From NCBI RefSeq assembly GCF_017094485.1, contig NZ_CP064786.1, positions 2,418,001 to 2,482,000 on the forward strand: a stretch of 64,000 nt of DNA, given 5' to 3'. Source of the stretch: Natranaeroarchaeum sulfidigenes (GTDB taxonomy: Archaea; Halobacteriota; Halobacteria; Halobacteriales; Natronoarchaeaceae). The stretch's first letter is position 1, and the number at the start of each line of letters is the position of its first letter. The position numbers and the translations under genes were made by a program. The notes beneath the pieces are model-generated. The model was not told where the DNA came from. It saw nothing but the letters and a program-made list of their open reading frames with translations, and did no database searches. This document shows positions 53,040 through 61,763 of the stretch, in pieces.

Positions 53040-53491
53040 CGACCCCTCCCCGCCCCGCCGAGGCGGCCCGAGCTTGTGTCCTCGTGACCGAGTGCCTGTT
53101 TGAGAAACGACATCCAGCGCTTCTTGTCGGCAGTCTCCTGTGCCATCGCCTCTCCTTCGAGGTCAGTGGGCTGGAGGTTCTCCAGGGCGTTGAGCGCGCG
53201 GTCGAGTCCGACGATCGAGCGGGCCAGTCGTTCGCCCTCCTCGAAACTAATATCCCCCTCTTCGATCCGCTGGCGGCGCTGGAGACGCTCCCGGCGCAGG
53301 TTCTTTTTCGCCCGGTCGACGCGCTCGCGCTCGCTCGCCGGGTACGTCTCCCGGCGCTTGATCTCGAAGACGAACTCGTGGAGGTCGATCTCCTCGCCCT
53401 GCACGGCGATCCGCTCGGGGATCTCCGCGCCGACCGTCGCACCCTCGCGGTCGACGCGTTCGAGGAGCTGTTTGCGCTGGTACTCCTGCAT
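53036..53491 (-). CDS. DUF5788-family protein
   Basis: A 151-aa charged, helix-rich protein: M-Q-E-Y-Q-R-K-Q-L-L-E-R-V, F-V-F-E-I-K-R-R-E-T-Y-P-A-S and a basic coiled-coil-like L-R-R-E-R-L-Q-R-R-Q-R, ending with a low-complexity S-G-R-L-G-G-A-G-R-G-R tail. I recall this as the haloarchaeal family DUF5788. It is the first gene of a two-gene unit with polX and overlaps it by 4 nt, so a function in DNA repair is possible but unproven. Confidence 0.7.
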   Translation of the reverse strand: MQEYQRKQLLERVDREGATVGAEIPERIAVQGEEIDLHEFVFEIKRRETYPASERERVDRAKKNLRRERLQRRQRIEEGDISFEEGERLARSIVGLDRALNALENLQPTDLEGEAMAQETADKKRWMSFLKQALGHEDTSSGRLGGAGRGR

Positions 53492-53577
53492 ACTCGTTCG
53501 GAGGGCACCGACCGGCAAAAAGCCACGGCGAAATCGGACCGCAAACCCCTTTTGAGGGCCGCCCGAAGGGTGAGCAA

Positions 53578-54525
53578 ATGGCGAACTGCGACGTGTGTGG
53601 GCGCGAAGAGAACATGCCGTACAACTGTAGTCAGTGCGGCGGGACGTTCTGTCCGGAGCATCGCCTGCCGGAGAACCACGACTGTCCGGGACTCAACCAG
53701 TGGAACGATCCGAGCGGCGTCTTCGACAGCGGGTTCGACGACAGCGTCGACGACCGTGGCGGCTCTCGCAGCCTGCTCGACCGGCTCGGAATCGACACCG
53801 GTCCGGGCGGGCCGCTGGCGTACTTCCGCGGGAACATGACGTTCGTGTTCCTCGTGTTGATGTGGCTCACGTTTGCCGCCCAGTTGGCCGTTCAGACGTT
53901 TACTGGCGTGGTCGGCAACCCCGGGATCTACGACTGGTCCCTGTTTCGGGCACTGTTCACGCTCGATCCCCAGAACCCACTGTACCTCTGGACGTGGGTC
54001 ACGTCGATTTTCGCACACGGCGGACTGTTCCACATCGCGGTCAACAGCATCGTGATCTACTTCTTCGGCCGACTGGTCGAGGACTACATCGGCTCCAGAG
54101 AGTTCGCCGTACTGTTCATCGTCAGTGGGATCCTCGCGGGGCTCGGACAGATCGGCATCGGTATTCTCATGGGCGATGCAGTGCCCGTACTCGGAGCAAG
54201 CGGCGCAGCGCTGGCGATCATGGGCGTCCTGACGATTCTGAACCCCGGACTCAAAGTGTACGTCTACTTCATCCTCCCGATGCCGATCTGGCTGCTGACC
54301 GTGCTGTTCGCGGGCTATTCGGTGTTTGCAGCCAGTGCCCCGGGGGTTGGGTCAGGCGTCGCTCATATCGCCCACCTCATCGGTCTCGGTATCGGACTGG
54401 TCTACGGGAACTACGTCAAAGGGCAGATCCGGACGCCGAATCAGGTCCAGCTAGGCGGGGGGCGCGGTCCCGGTGGCCCCGGGGGTCCGGGCGGCCCTGG
54501 CGGTCCGGGCCGCGGCCGGTTCTGA
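53578..54525 (+). CDS. Rhomboid intramembrane serine protease with AN1 zinc finger
   Basis: A 315-aa membrane protease. The N-terminal AN1-like zinc finger has C-D-V-C ... C-S-Q-C ... C-P-E-H ... H-D-C. Rhomboid core: His152 and Asn156 (H-I-A-V-N), catalytic Ser208 in G-A-S-G and His266 in A-H-L-I-G-L. C-terminal tail of repeated G-P-G-G-P units. I recall an AN1 finger also in Haloferax RhoII, so this is likely its counterpart. It is followed 3 nt later by endonuclease V. Confidence 0.9.
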   Translation: MANCDVCGREENMPYNCSQCGGTFCPEHRLPENHDCPGLNQWNDPSGVFDSGFDDSVDDRGGSRSLLDRLGIDTGPGGPLAYFRGNMTFVFLVLMWLTFAAQLAVQTFTGVVGNPGIYDWSLFRALFTLDPQNPLYLWTWVTSIFAHGGLFHIAVNSIVIYFFGRLVEDYIGSREFAVLFIVSGILAGLGQIGIGILMGDAVPVLGASGAALAIMGVLTILNPGLKVYVYFILPMPIWLLTVLFAGYSVFAASAPGVGSGVAHIAHLIGLGIGLVYGNYVKGQIRTPNQVQLGGGRGPGGPGGPGGPGGPGRGRF

Positions 54526-54528
54526 TCG

Positions 54529-55311
54529 ATGCGTGGCCCGCCAGAGCTGGTCCGTCCCGATCTCGTACCCGATCCCGGGAACAGCCACGACGAGATGGAA
54601 GCCCAGCAGCGCGAGATTGCTGCTGTAGCGACGTTCACCGACGACTTCGAGTTCGATCCGGCACCGATCATCGATGGGCAGCTTGCGACGCCGGGCGAGG
54701 AGCCCCCGCTCGTCGCTGGCGTCGATCAGGCGTTTCTCGACGACCGGGCAATCAGCGCAATCGTCGTTTCACGGGGTGGCGAGATCATCGAGCGCGTCTA
54801 TTCGGTGACCGATCTCTCGATCCCCTATATTCCGGGGTTGCTGGCGTTCCGAGAGGGCGGCCCGATCCTCGATGCAGTCGAGAAGCTGACGAACACACCC
54901 GACCTGTTCGTCTTCGACGGGAGCGGCCGGATCCACTTTCGCGAAGCTGGGATCGCGACCCACATCGGTGTCGTGCTCGACGTGCCAAGTATCGGCGTCG
55001 CCAAGAGCCTGCTGTGTGGGACGCCCACCTGGTCAATCGAGGGGCTCGCGGCGGACGAGCGCGTCCCCATCGAGGCTGACGCGGACGTCACCGCGCCGGA
55101 CGGAGCGACGATCGGCTATGCCGTCCAGACGCGCCAGTACGACTCGCCGAATCGTCACATCAACCCGCTGTACGTCAGCCCAGGACACCGGGTCGGGCCA
55201 GCAACCGCCGCCGATCTCGTGCTTGCACTTGCCGACGGCTACAAACTGCCCGAGCCGACACGGCGGGCCGACGCGTACGCCGAGGAAGCGAAGTCGCTCG
55301 TCCAGGACTGA
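54529..55311 (+). CDS. nfi: Endonuclease V
   Basis: A 260-aa repair enzyme cutting next to deoxyinosine. Active-site residues Asp66 (A-G-V-D), the Y-I-P-G wedge (100-103), Glu109 (F-R-E-G-G), Asp130 (F-V-F-D-G-S-G) and Lys159 (V-A-K-S) are visible. A ~25-residue acidic insert lies between the N-terminal helix and the first strand, longer than in bacteria. It is co-transcribed with the rhomboid gene. Confidence 0.92.
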   Translation: MRGPPELVRPDLVPDPGNSHDEMEAQQREIAAVATFTDDFEFDPAPIIDGQLATPGEEPPLVAGVDQAFLDDRAISAIVVSRGGEIIERVYSVTDLSIPYIPGLLAFREGGPILDAVEKLTNTPDLFVFDGSGRIHFREAGIATHIGVVLDVPSIGVAKSLLCGTPTWSIEGLAADERVPIEADADVTAPDGATIGYAVQTRQYDSPNRHINPLYVSPGHRVGPATAADLVLALADGYKLPEPTRRADAYAEEAKSLVQD

Positions 55312-55372
55312 ACGCCCATTATGACGCCGGAATTTCTCCCACCCTTAATTACCTGGCGGCTAATTGGACCAC

Positions 55373-56248
55373 ATGGCCGACACGCAAGACGACGAGACGG
55401 GCGAGACGCCGCCCCGTGAGGGGAAACTGAAGACGGTGCTGATAACCGGCTGTTCGTCTGGGATTGGACGCGAGGCCGCGAAGGCATTTCTCGACGACGA
55501 CGGGTGGACGGTCTACGCGACCGCGCGCGATACCGACGACATCGCCGACCTCGGCGAGGCCGGATGTGAGACGGCCGAGCTGGACGTCACCGACGAGAAC
55601 CATGTCCGACAGGTGGTCGAACGGGTCCTCAGCGAGACCGGGCGGATCGACGCGCTGATCAACAACGCCGGCTACGGCCAAATGGGACCAATCGAGGAAG
55701 TCCCAACCGAAGTCGTCCACGAACAGTTCGATGTCAACGTCTACGGGCCACATCGACTGATCAGAGCCGTCCTCCCCCACATGCGAGAGCGCGAGCGCGG
55801 GACCATCGTGAACGTCTCCAGCGTTGGGGGACGCGTTTCCCACCCGGGCGGCGGCGTCTACTGCGGCTCGAAATTCGCGCTCGAAGCGATGAGCGATGCG
55901 CTCCGTTCGGAGGTCGAGCCGTTCGACATCGATGTCGCGCTGGTCGAGCCCGGGCCAGTGAATACCTCCTTCGGCGACGAGATGCGAGCCCGAACCGATA
56001 AACTGGAGCGTTCCGGCGCGTACGACTGGTTTTACTCGGTGATCGAGGATACCCAGCTCATCGGCGGTGGCGGGTTCGGCTCAATCGAAGCAAAAGAAGT
56101 CGCTGAAACCATCCTCGAAGCCGCGAACAGCCCGAATCCCAGCCCACGCTACCCTGTAGGACAGTTCGGCAAGCTGAGTTCGCTCGCCAGACTCGCGCCC
56201 GACCCGATCCGCGATGCCGTGTTCGGGATCGTTCGGCGGTTCGTCTGA
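55373..56248 (+). CDS. Short-chain dehydrogenase/reductase
   Basis: A 291-aa classical SDR. T-G-C-S-S-G-I-G-R (nucleotide loop), N-N-A-G-Y, S-S-V-G-G-R and the Tyr-x3-Lys pair in Y-C-G-S-K are all present. The N-terminus is extended by ~20 acidic residues. A TATA-like TTAATTAC about 27 nt before the ATG gives a leaderless start. Substrate unknown. Confidence 0.88.
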   Translation: MADTQDDETGETPPREGKLKTVLITGCSSGIGREAAKAFLDDDGWTVYATARDTDDIADLGEAGCETAELDVTDENHVRQVVERVLSETGRIDALINNAGYGQMGPIEEVPTEVVHEQFDVNVYGPHRLIRAVLPHMRERERGTIVNVSSVGGRVSHPGGGVYCGSKFALEAMSDALRSEVEPFDIDVALVEPGPVNTSFGDEMRARTDKLERSGAYDWFYSVIEDTQLIGGGGFGSIEAKEVAETILEAANSPNPSPRYPVGQFGKLSSLARLAPDPIRDAVFGIVRRFV

Positions 56249-56253
56249 ACCAG

Positions 56254-57447
56254 TCAAGAGAGACAGCGCGCAACAGTCCGGAGCATCCGTTCTCCACGCA
56301 CTTCGTCGGCAAACAGCGGGACGCGCTTGATTTCGTGGCCGCGGAACAACTCGTGTGCGGATCCCAGCGCCGCCTGCTGGACGTCCCAGCGACGCTGGCA
56401 GAACTCGCAACTGTCGAGGTCCGGCGTGACGAACTGATCGGCATCGACATCGTCGGTCACGTCCGCCAGATCCTCCATCACTTTGTTCACAACCACTGTT
56501 CCGACGGGAATCTCGAACTCACGCAACTGGTCGACCAGTCGCTGGCTCTCGAAAACGCTCATCTCCTCGGGGACCATCACGACACGGAAGTCGGTCTGGG
56601 CCGGGTCACGCAAGGTCTCACGGAGGCGTTCGATCCGCTCGCTGAGCTCTCGCAACTCGTCGACACCACCCTCCTCGGGGACGTCCTCGCCGCCGAACAT
56701 CCCTTTGACGCCCTCCAGCATTCCACTGAACCGCTCGCGCATCGCGAGGACCCGGCCGACCATGGTATCCATGATCTCGGGGAGTTCGAGCAGTCGCAGG
56801 GTGTGACCCGTCGGCGCAGTATCGACGACCACCCGATCGAAGCGTGGGTCGTCCATGTACTCGATGAGTTTCTGGATCGCCACCGCCTCGTCCGAGCCCG
56901 GCATCGACCCGCCCATCAGCATGTCCATCGGCCCATCACCGCCGAGCAGGTCGCCGAGACCGCCCAGACCGCCCTGTGAGCCAGTACCGGCACCGGCCTC
57001 TGCACTCATATCCGGGCCGCCTGCAGACCCGGGTTCGGCCCCAGCGCCACCGCCGAACATCGCGGCGTTCTCCTCCATCGCATCATCCGGATCGATCTCG
57101 GCGGCGTACAGCGGAACGTCCTCGCGAATCCGTTCCGGGCGCGGCGAGATGTCGGCCTCGAAGGTATCCGACAGCGAGTGAGCCGGATCGGTCGAGACGA
57201 CCAGCGTTTTCGTCCCCGACTCGGCGCTGGCCAGCGCGGTCGCCGCGGCCATTGTCGTCTTCCCGACGCCGCCTTTGCCGCCGTAGAGGACGTACTCGGG
57301 CGTCTCGGGCGTAATTTCGATACCGGGTTCGACGTCAACCTCGACCCCGTCGTCATCACTCTCATCGATCGGATCTGCAGACCCATCATCCGGCTCCGTC
57401 GACCCCTCCTCGACCTCGTCGACCGCCTCGACGTCGATGCTGCTCAT
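56254..57447 (-). CDS. Get3/ArsA-family ATPase (TRC40-like)
   Basis: A 397-aa P-loop ATPase. The deviant Walker A G-G-K-G-G-V-G-K-T-T is at 56-65, switch I D-P-A-H-S-L-S-D at 87-94 and switch II D-T-A-P-T-G-H at 209-215. C-E-F-C (347-350) is the zinc-binding CxxC pair of Get3. A ~45-residue acidic N-terminal extension precedes it, and a Gly/Met-rich insert (about 130-184) with M-D-M-L-M-G-G lies where TRC40 proteins have their client-binding insert. It likely targets membrane proteins rather than arsenite. Confidence 0.9.
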   Translation of the reverse strand: MSSIDVEAVDEVEEGSTEPDDGSADPIDESDDDGVEVDVEPGIEITPETPEYVLYGGKGGVGKTTMAAATALASAESGTKTLVVSTDPAHSLSDTFEADISPRPERIREDVPLYAAEIDPDDAMEENAAMFGGGAGAEPGSAGGPDMSAEAGAGTGSQGGLGGLGDLLGGDGPMDMLMGGSMPGSDEAVAIQKLIEYMDDPRFDRVVVDTAPTGHTLRLLELPEIMDTMVGRVLAMRERFSGMLEGVKGMFGGEDVPEEGGVDELRELSERIERLRETLRDPAQTDFRVVMVPEEMSVFESQRLVDQLREFEIPVGTVVVNKVMEDLADVTDDVDADQFVTPDLDSCEFCQRRWDVQQAALGSAHELFRGHEIKRVPLFADEVRGERMLRTVARCLS

Positions 57448-57574
57448 ACCCGCGCTACCGCTCGCGGGCTTGTGTACCCGTCGGTTCATATGGGATCGGG
57501 CGGCCAGAGCGCATGGACGCCCGGGGTCGGTGGGCAGGGCCGACCGACAGTCCGACTACCCCGAAAGGGCTGCG

Positions 57575-58672
57575 CTAGAAATACTCCGCGAGCCGATCCG
57601 CGGCCTCGTCGACACGCGGCGAGAGCAACGCGAATCGAAGCCACTCGTCGCGGGCGCTCCCGAACGCCTCGCCGGGCATCCCTGCGACCCCGGTGTCGTC
57701 GATCAACTGCTCGACGTTCGCAAGTGTCCCCGGGAACTCCGGGAACCGTGCGAGGACGTAGAAGCCACCGTCAGGAATCGTGTATTCGGCACCCGCCTGT
57801 TCAAGACCGTCGGTAAACGCCTCGATCCGCGCATACATCCGTTCGCGGTTCTCCCGGTAGTACGCGGGCTCGGTTTCCTGTAGCGCCTGCAGGACAGCGT
57901 ACTGGGCAGGACGGCTTCCGGCCACGTTGACCAGCATGTGCCGCGTCTTCACCGAGTCGATCAGCGCGTGCGGGACCACAGCGTAGCCGACCCGGAACCC
58001 GGTGATCGCCAGCGACTTCGAGAAGGAGTTGGTGACGATTCGATGGTCGGAGTCGACTGCCAGCGCGCTCGAAAAGTCACCGGAGTAGTCGAAATGGTCA
58101 TACACCTCGTCGCTAACAAGTATAGCGTCGACATCCTCCGCAATCGCCACGAGTTCGCACATCGTCGACTCGTCGTACACCGCACCGGTCGGGTTGTTCG
58201 GCGTCGTCACGACGATCGCCGCAGTCTCCTCGGTGGCGGCGTCGCGGATCAGCGCCGGATCGAGCGTGCCATCCGCATTTGCTGAGACGTACTCCGGAAC
58301 ACCGCTCAACAGCTCCGCCTTCCGTGGGTAGTACGGGTACACCGGATCAGTGAGGAGTACCTCATCGCCTCCTGAACGCTCCAGCGCCGCGGCCATCGCG
58401 AGGTAGTTCGCCTCCGCGCCGCCGTTCGTGACGACAACCTGTTCGAGATCGACTCCTCGGCGGTCGGCAATCTCGGCGCGGAGCTTCGTCAGTCCCTCGC
58501 TGGGCTGGTACTGGAACGCGTCGGGCTCGCTATCAGCGTACTCGACGAGCCCCTCGCGAAGCGCGGCAGGGGGTTCCCAGTCGGGGCTGCCACTTACCAT
58601 GTTGATCACGTCACCATCAGCGCGGTCGGCGTACTGCATGACCTGAAAGAACAGTGGCCGGTCGTTGCTCAT
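57575..58672 (-). CDS. Class I/II pyridoxal-phosphate aminotransferase
   Basis: A 365-aa fold-type I PLP enzyme. The PLP lysine lies in S-F-S-K-S-L-A-I-T-G-F-R, with T-P-N-N-P-T-G-A-V and S-D-E-V-Y-D earlier and the Arg of R-F-A-L-L-S near the end. These are signatures of subgroup I aspartate/aromatic aminotransferases. The amino acid substrate cannot be told. It stands alone, divergent from the CinA-like gene. Confidence 0.9.
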   Translation of the reverse strand: MSNDRPLFFQVMQYADRADGDVINMVSGSPDWEPPAALREGLVEYADSEPDAFQYQPSEGLTKLRAEIADRRGVDLEQVVVTNGGAEANYLAMAAALERSGGDEVLLTDPVYPYYPRKAELLSGVPEYVSANADGTLDPALIRDAATEETAAIVVTTPNNPTGAVYDESTMCELVAIAEDVDAILVSDEVYDHFDYSGDFSSALAVDSDHRIVTNSFSKSLAITGFRVGYAVVPHALIDSVKTRHMLVNVAGSRPAQYAVLQALQETEPAYYRENRERMYARIEAFTDGLEQAGAEYTIPDGGFYVLARFPEFPGTLANVEQLIDDTGVAGMPGEAFGSARDEWLRFALLSPRVDEAADRLAEYF

Positions 58673-58749
58673 GGCACTTCGTTCGAGCGGTGACGGGAGT
58701 CTCTTTCGGGACGGCGGGGATTCAAGACGGTGCCGATCGATTCGCCGAT

Positions 58750-59289
58750 ATGAGCGATCCTGACGACAGCACGAAACCGCCGGGGGCTACTCTCGCCGCC
58801 GAACTCGGTGACCAGCTTCGTGAGCAAGACGCCACGATTGCCACCGCAGAATCGTGTACTGGAGGACTCATGGGAGCAGCGCTGACGGCAGTCCCCGGCT
58901 CCAGTGACTACTTCGACCGTGCGCTGGTAACCTACGCCTACGACGCCAAGCGGCAGCTGCTGGGGGTCAACCGGGAGGACCTCGACGATCATGGGGCGGT
59001 CAGCGAACCGGTTGCTCGACAGATGGCCAGCGGTGTTCGGGATACTGCAGACGTAACCTGGGGTGTTGGGATAACCGGCGTCGCGGGGCCGGGCGGCGGA
59101 ACCGAGGAGACCCCTGTCGGGACGGTGTATCTCGGCGTCGCGTACGCCGGTCCGTGGGAGACGAACGAGTCGTACACAACGGTCTCACGCTACGAATTCG
59201 AGGGAGATCGGTCGGCAGTCCGATCAGCAACCGTCCAGCAGGCGCTGGAAGATGTGCTCGCGGAACTACGGTTGGTATCCGGTCTGTAA
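58750..59289 (+). CDS. CinA C-terminal-domain protein (nicotinamide-nucleotide amidase-like)
   Basis: A 179-aa protein consisting only of the CinA C-terminal domain (PncC-like). Motifs are A-E-S-C-T-G-G-L, V-P-G-S-S-D-Y-F, S-E-P-V-A-R-Q-M, G-I-T-G-V-A-G-P-G-G-G and P-V-G-T-V-Y-L-G. Such proteins convert nicotinamide mononucleotide to nicotinate mononucleotide. The start is M-S-D-P-D-D-S; the longer frame upstream crosses the aminotransferase start. Confidence 0.9.
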   Translation: MSDPDDSTKPPGATLAAELGDQLREQDATIATAESCTGGLMGAALTAVPGSSDYFDRALVTYAYDAKRQLLGVNREDLDDHGAVSEPVARQMASGVRDTADVTWGVGITGVAGPGGGTEETPVGTVYLGVAYAGPWETNESYTTVSRYEFEGDRSAVRSATVQQALEDVLAELRLVSGL

Positions 59290-59346
59290 CCGGATCAAAA
59301 GGGAAAGTATCTTTCGGCGGGCGGTCGGAGAAGATCAGTATATCCG

Positions 59347-59835
59347 ATGAATAAAAAAGGACACGTGCTCAACGCCGTCTTCCTGAGCATCGGTCTCGCG
59401 TACCTGCTCGAGCCCGCTGGTGACGAGACAACGTTTATTGCGATGGTCGCAATCGGTATTCCCGTCACACTCGGCGCACTGTTTCCGGACGTCGACACTG
59501 ACTTCGGAAAACACCGCAAGACGCTGCACAACCTCCCAATACTGGCTCTGTTCGTTGCGTTCCCGTACTTCTTTGACGGGAACCTTCAGTACGTCTGGAT
59601 CGGTGTGCTGACGCACTATGTCCTCGATATCGCGGGGAGCAAGCGTGGCATTGCGCTGTTTTACCCGATCTGGAAGAAGGAGTTCGGTCTCCCGATCGGC
59701 GTCGCGGTGAGTAGCAATCGTTCGACGCTGATGACGATCGTGGTTACGCTGGCAGAACTCGTCGTCGCGGCACTGATCATCTACGATGTCCCGCTGATGG
59801 CGCTCGACGCTGCCCGGTCGTCGGTCGGCATCTAG
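59347..59835 (+). CDS. YdjM-like membrane metal-dependent hydrolase
   Basis: A 162-aa protein with about four hydrophobic helices. The motif H-V-L-N-A near the start and P-D-V-D-T-D-F-G-K-H-R-K-T-L-H-N (about 47-62) are those of the YdjM/LexA-binding inner-membrane hydrolase family. T-H-Y-V-L-D is also present. Its substrate is unknown. It converges with the PHP gene, overlapping by 4 nt at the stops. Confidence 0.83.
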   Translation: MNKKGHVLNAVFLSIGLAYLLEPAGDETTFIAMVAIGIPVTLGALFPDVDTDFGKHRKTLHNLPILALFVAFPYFFDGNLQYVWIGVLTHYVLDIAGSKRGIALFYPIWKKEFGLPIGVAVSSNRSTLMTIVVTLAELVVAALIIYDVPLMALDAARSSVGI

Positions 59836-60596
59836 TATGCCGAGACGTCGTCGAACCGACTCGCATAGAGCGATCGTGTCGGGTGTGTTGGCTCGGTCTC
59901 CGAGAGGACGATTCGATCGAACTTCTTCCCGGTGTTCTCCCAGCCGAGATGGGCGAACTCCGCGACCGACTGGAGCCGGTGGCTCCACCCCCGACGACGA
60001 CAGGCCTGCCGTGAGACGCCGTCCTGCAGCGCAGTGCACAGCTCGGCTTCGGTCCGGATATCGCGATCGAACGTCGTCCATGCCAAGCCGACAGAGCCAG
60101 GGAGATGCGCGTACGACGACGCGGTAACCGGAGCGTCGACGGTCCGCGCAATCTCGCGGGCCCGGGTGGTGTGTCGTTGCCAGTGTTTCAGATTGTACAC
60201 CTCGACCGCGTCGATCCGCTCACGGTGGGCCAGGATATCGTCTTCGGCCAGTCCAACCGTGAGAAACTCGGGGTGAGGGACGATCACAGTGGCGTCCTGC
60301 CGATCGAGTTCAGCCATCGCACCATCGAGCGAGATGAAGTCGGGGATGGGATCGGACAGTCCCAGTGCGAGGACGTGTTTGCGCTCGCGCCAGGGGCCGG
60401 TAAACACCTCGCGGGCGGGGACAACGAGGAGTTCATCGTCCGAGAACCGATCCGCCCGGCGCTCTATCTCGGGCAAGGGCATGAAATGAGGAGCGTACAC
60501 GAGTACGTCGATCCCGCGTGCCTTTGCCCGCTCGGCGACACCTTCGTCGAGTATTTTCACGTGGCAATCGACCCGGGTCCCATCGCGTTCGGTCAC
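59832..60596 (-). CDS. PHP-domain protein
   Basis: A 254-aa TIM-barrel-like phosphoesterase of the PHP type. It begins V-T-E-R-D-G-T-R-V-D-C-H-V-K and has Y-A-P-H-F-M-P-L, V-V-P-A-R-E-V-F, V-P-H-P-E-F-L and A-S-S-Y-A-H. The first motif lacks the H-x-H pair of canonical PHP enzymes (D-C-H-V-K). GTG starts at 60602 and 60596 are possible; an AT-rich box fits 60596. It lies 45 nt from the end of blh. Confidence 0.78.
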   Translation of the reverse strand: MTERDGTRVDCHVKILDEGVAERAKARGIDVLVYAPHFMPLPEIERRADRFSDDELLVVPAREVFTGPWRERKHVLALGLSDPIPDFISLDGAMAELDRQDATVIVPHPEFLTVGLAEDDILAHRERIDAVEVYNLKHWQRHTTRAREIARTVDAPVTASSYAHLPGSVGLAWTTFDRDIRTEAELCTALQDGVSRQACRRRGWSHRLQSVAEFAHLGWENTGKKFDRIVLSETEPTHPTRSLYASRFDDVSAY

Positions 60597-60641
60597 AGCC
60601 ACGAATTCCGGGTGTCCCGAATTAGCGATTACGGTATCCGG

Positions 60642-61706
60642 TCATCGCCAGAACCCATCGTAGTAATCGAGGACGGAAACGAAGGCGACGTGTGGGAGCG
60701 TCAGCACGGCGATAAAGACCAGATAGACCCCCATTAGGCTCCCGGGGTCGGCTGCGGCTCCCGGCAGCAACAGGTAGAGCGCGACGGCAAACACGAGTGA
60801 GAGCGCCGTCAGCGGGGCAGCGTCGCGGGCAAACCGGGCCATCGGGGCCACGACAGCCCCGTCGTCCACGGACGCCGCAATCCGGTCGTCAAGCAGCAAA
60901 AATCGGACGATGTGCCGGAGCGAGTGCCAGAAACAGAAGTACAGGCCGATCGCAAGCAGTGGTGGGACGGTAGCAAAAAACACGACCAGCAATCCGGTTT
61001 CGGCGGCGTCGATCCGCCACGGACGCGTGTTCGACGCACGAATCCACCCCAGCCCGAGTGCAGTGACGACGAGCGAGCCGTACACGACGGCGACGAGAAG
61101 GCGCGCTTCGGTAGTGAAGAATGGATCGAGTGCACCGACGGCACCCGGGTCGACTACGCCGACGATCCACTCGGCGACGCGTCGGTACTCGCCGGGGAAC
61201 GCGACCAGCGGCACCAGCATGGGTGCGCCGCCGCGGACGAGGGCGGTCAGTGCCGTCCCGCCGGGACCCCGGACGTGTGTGACACCGACGAGTTCCCGAA
61301 GCGGGTGCACGTCACCCTGTCCCCAGTGAAACCAGGTGAGCAGGATGAAGAAGACGAACGCGGCGGCAGGCGAGAGAAACCAGACCACCGCGTACCCCCC
61401 ACCGAGCAGTGCGTACACGAGCCCGACCTCCGCCAGTGAGCGGGCGGTCAGTCCCGTCCCTCTCGCACGGGGAGTGACGAGATGGTCGACCGCACCGTGG
61501 GGAAGTCCCAGCAGGAGGACGCTCAAGAATAGTGGGGCTAACTGTATCGAAAGCGGAATCTCCGTGCCGACGACCGTGACAACGACGGAGGTCGCAAGGA
61601 GCGTGATCCAGCCCGGAAGAAGCGCCAGTCTGGCGGCCCCCTCTAACCGCCGTCCAGCAAGGGCTGTTGTGAGTCGCTCTGCAGTAGGGCTGGAAGTGTC
61701 ACTCAT
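60642..61706 (-). CDS. blh: Beta-carotene 15,15'-dioxygenase, Brp/Blh family
   Basis: A 354-aa integral membrane protein with about eight hydrophobic helices. Conserved His motifs of the family are L-P-H-G-A-V-D-H, W-F-H-W-G-Q-G-D, F-W-H-S-L-R-H and L-P-H-V-A-F-V. It cleaves beta-carotene into two retinal molecules, the cofactor of the rhodopsin next door. TTTTTTAT at 61731-61738 on this strand is 25-32 nt before the ATG, so blh has its own leaderless promoter downstream of hop. Confidence 0.93.
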   Translation of the reverse strand: MSDTSSPTAERLTTALAGRRLEGAARLALLPGWITLLATSVVVTVVGTEIPLSIQLAPLFLSVLLLGLPHGAVDHLVTPRARGTGLTARSLAEVGLVYALLGGGYAVVWFLSPAAAFVFFILLTWFHWGQGDVHPLRELVGVTHVRGPGGTALTALVRGGAPMLVPLVAFPGEYRRVAEWIVGVVDPGAVGALDPFFTTEARLLVAVVYGSLVVTALGLGWIRASNTRPWRIDAAETGLLVVFFATVPPLLAIGLYFCFWHSLRHIVRFLLLDDRIAASVDDGAVVAPMARFARDAAPLTALSLVFAVALYLLLPGAAADPGSLMGVYLVFIAVLTLPHVAFVSVLDYYDGFWR

Positions 61707-61730
61707 CAGTGGATACTCCGGAGCGCGACA

Positions 61731-61738
61731 ATAAAAAA
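61731..61738 (-). promoter_or_regulatory. T-rich element: blh TATA box and probable hop terminator
   Basis: The minus-strand TTTTTTAT lies 26-33 nt after the hop stop and 25-32 nt before the blh start. It can serve as the T-run terminator of hop and the TATA box of blh at once. Confidence 0.5.
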
Positions 61739-61763
61739 GGCGACTCGTCGAATCCGGGTCCGA

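Noticed and set aside
54460-54520. Short GGTCCGGGCGGCCC-type tandem repeats, considered as a minisatellite or CRISPR-like array
   Set aside because: They encode the Gly-Pro tail of the rhomboid protein and have no spacers. No CRISPR-like repeat-spacer pattern was seen anywhere in the window.
53634-55079. 481-codon Arg-rich frame across rhomboid and endonuclease V
   Set aside because: Arg/Pro/Gly-rich composition typical of a wrong frame; both underlying genes show full catalytic motifs.
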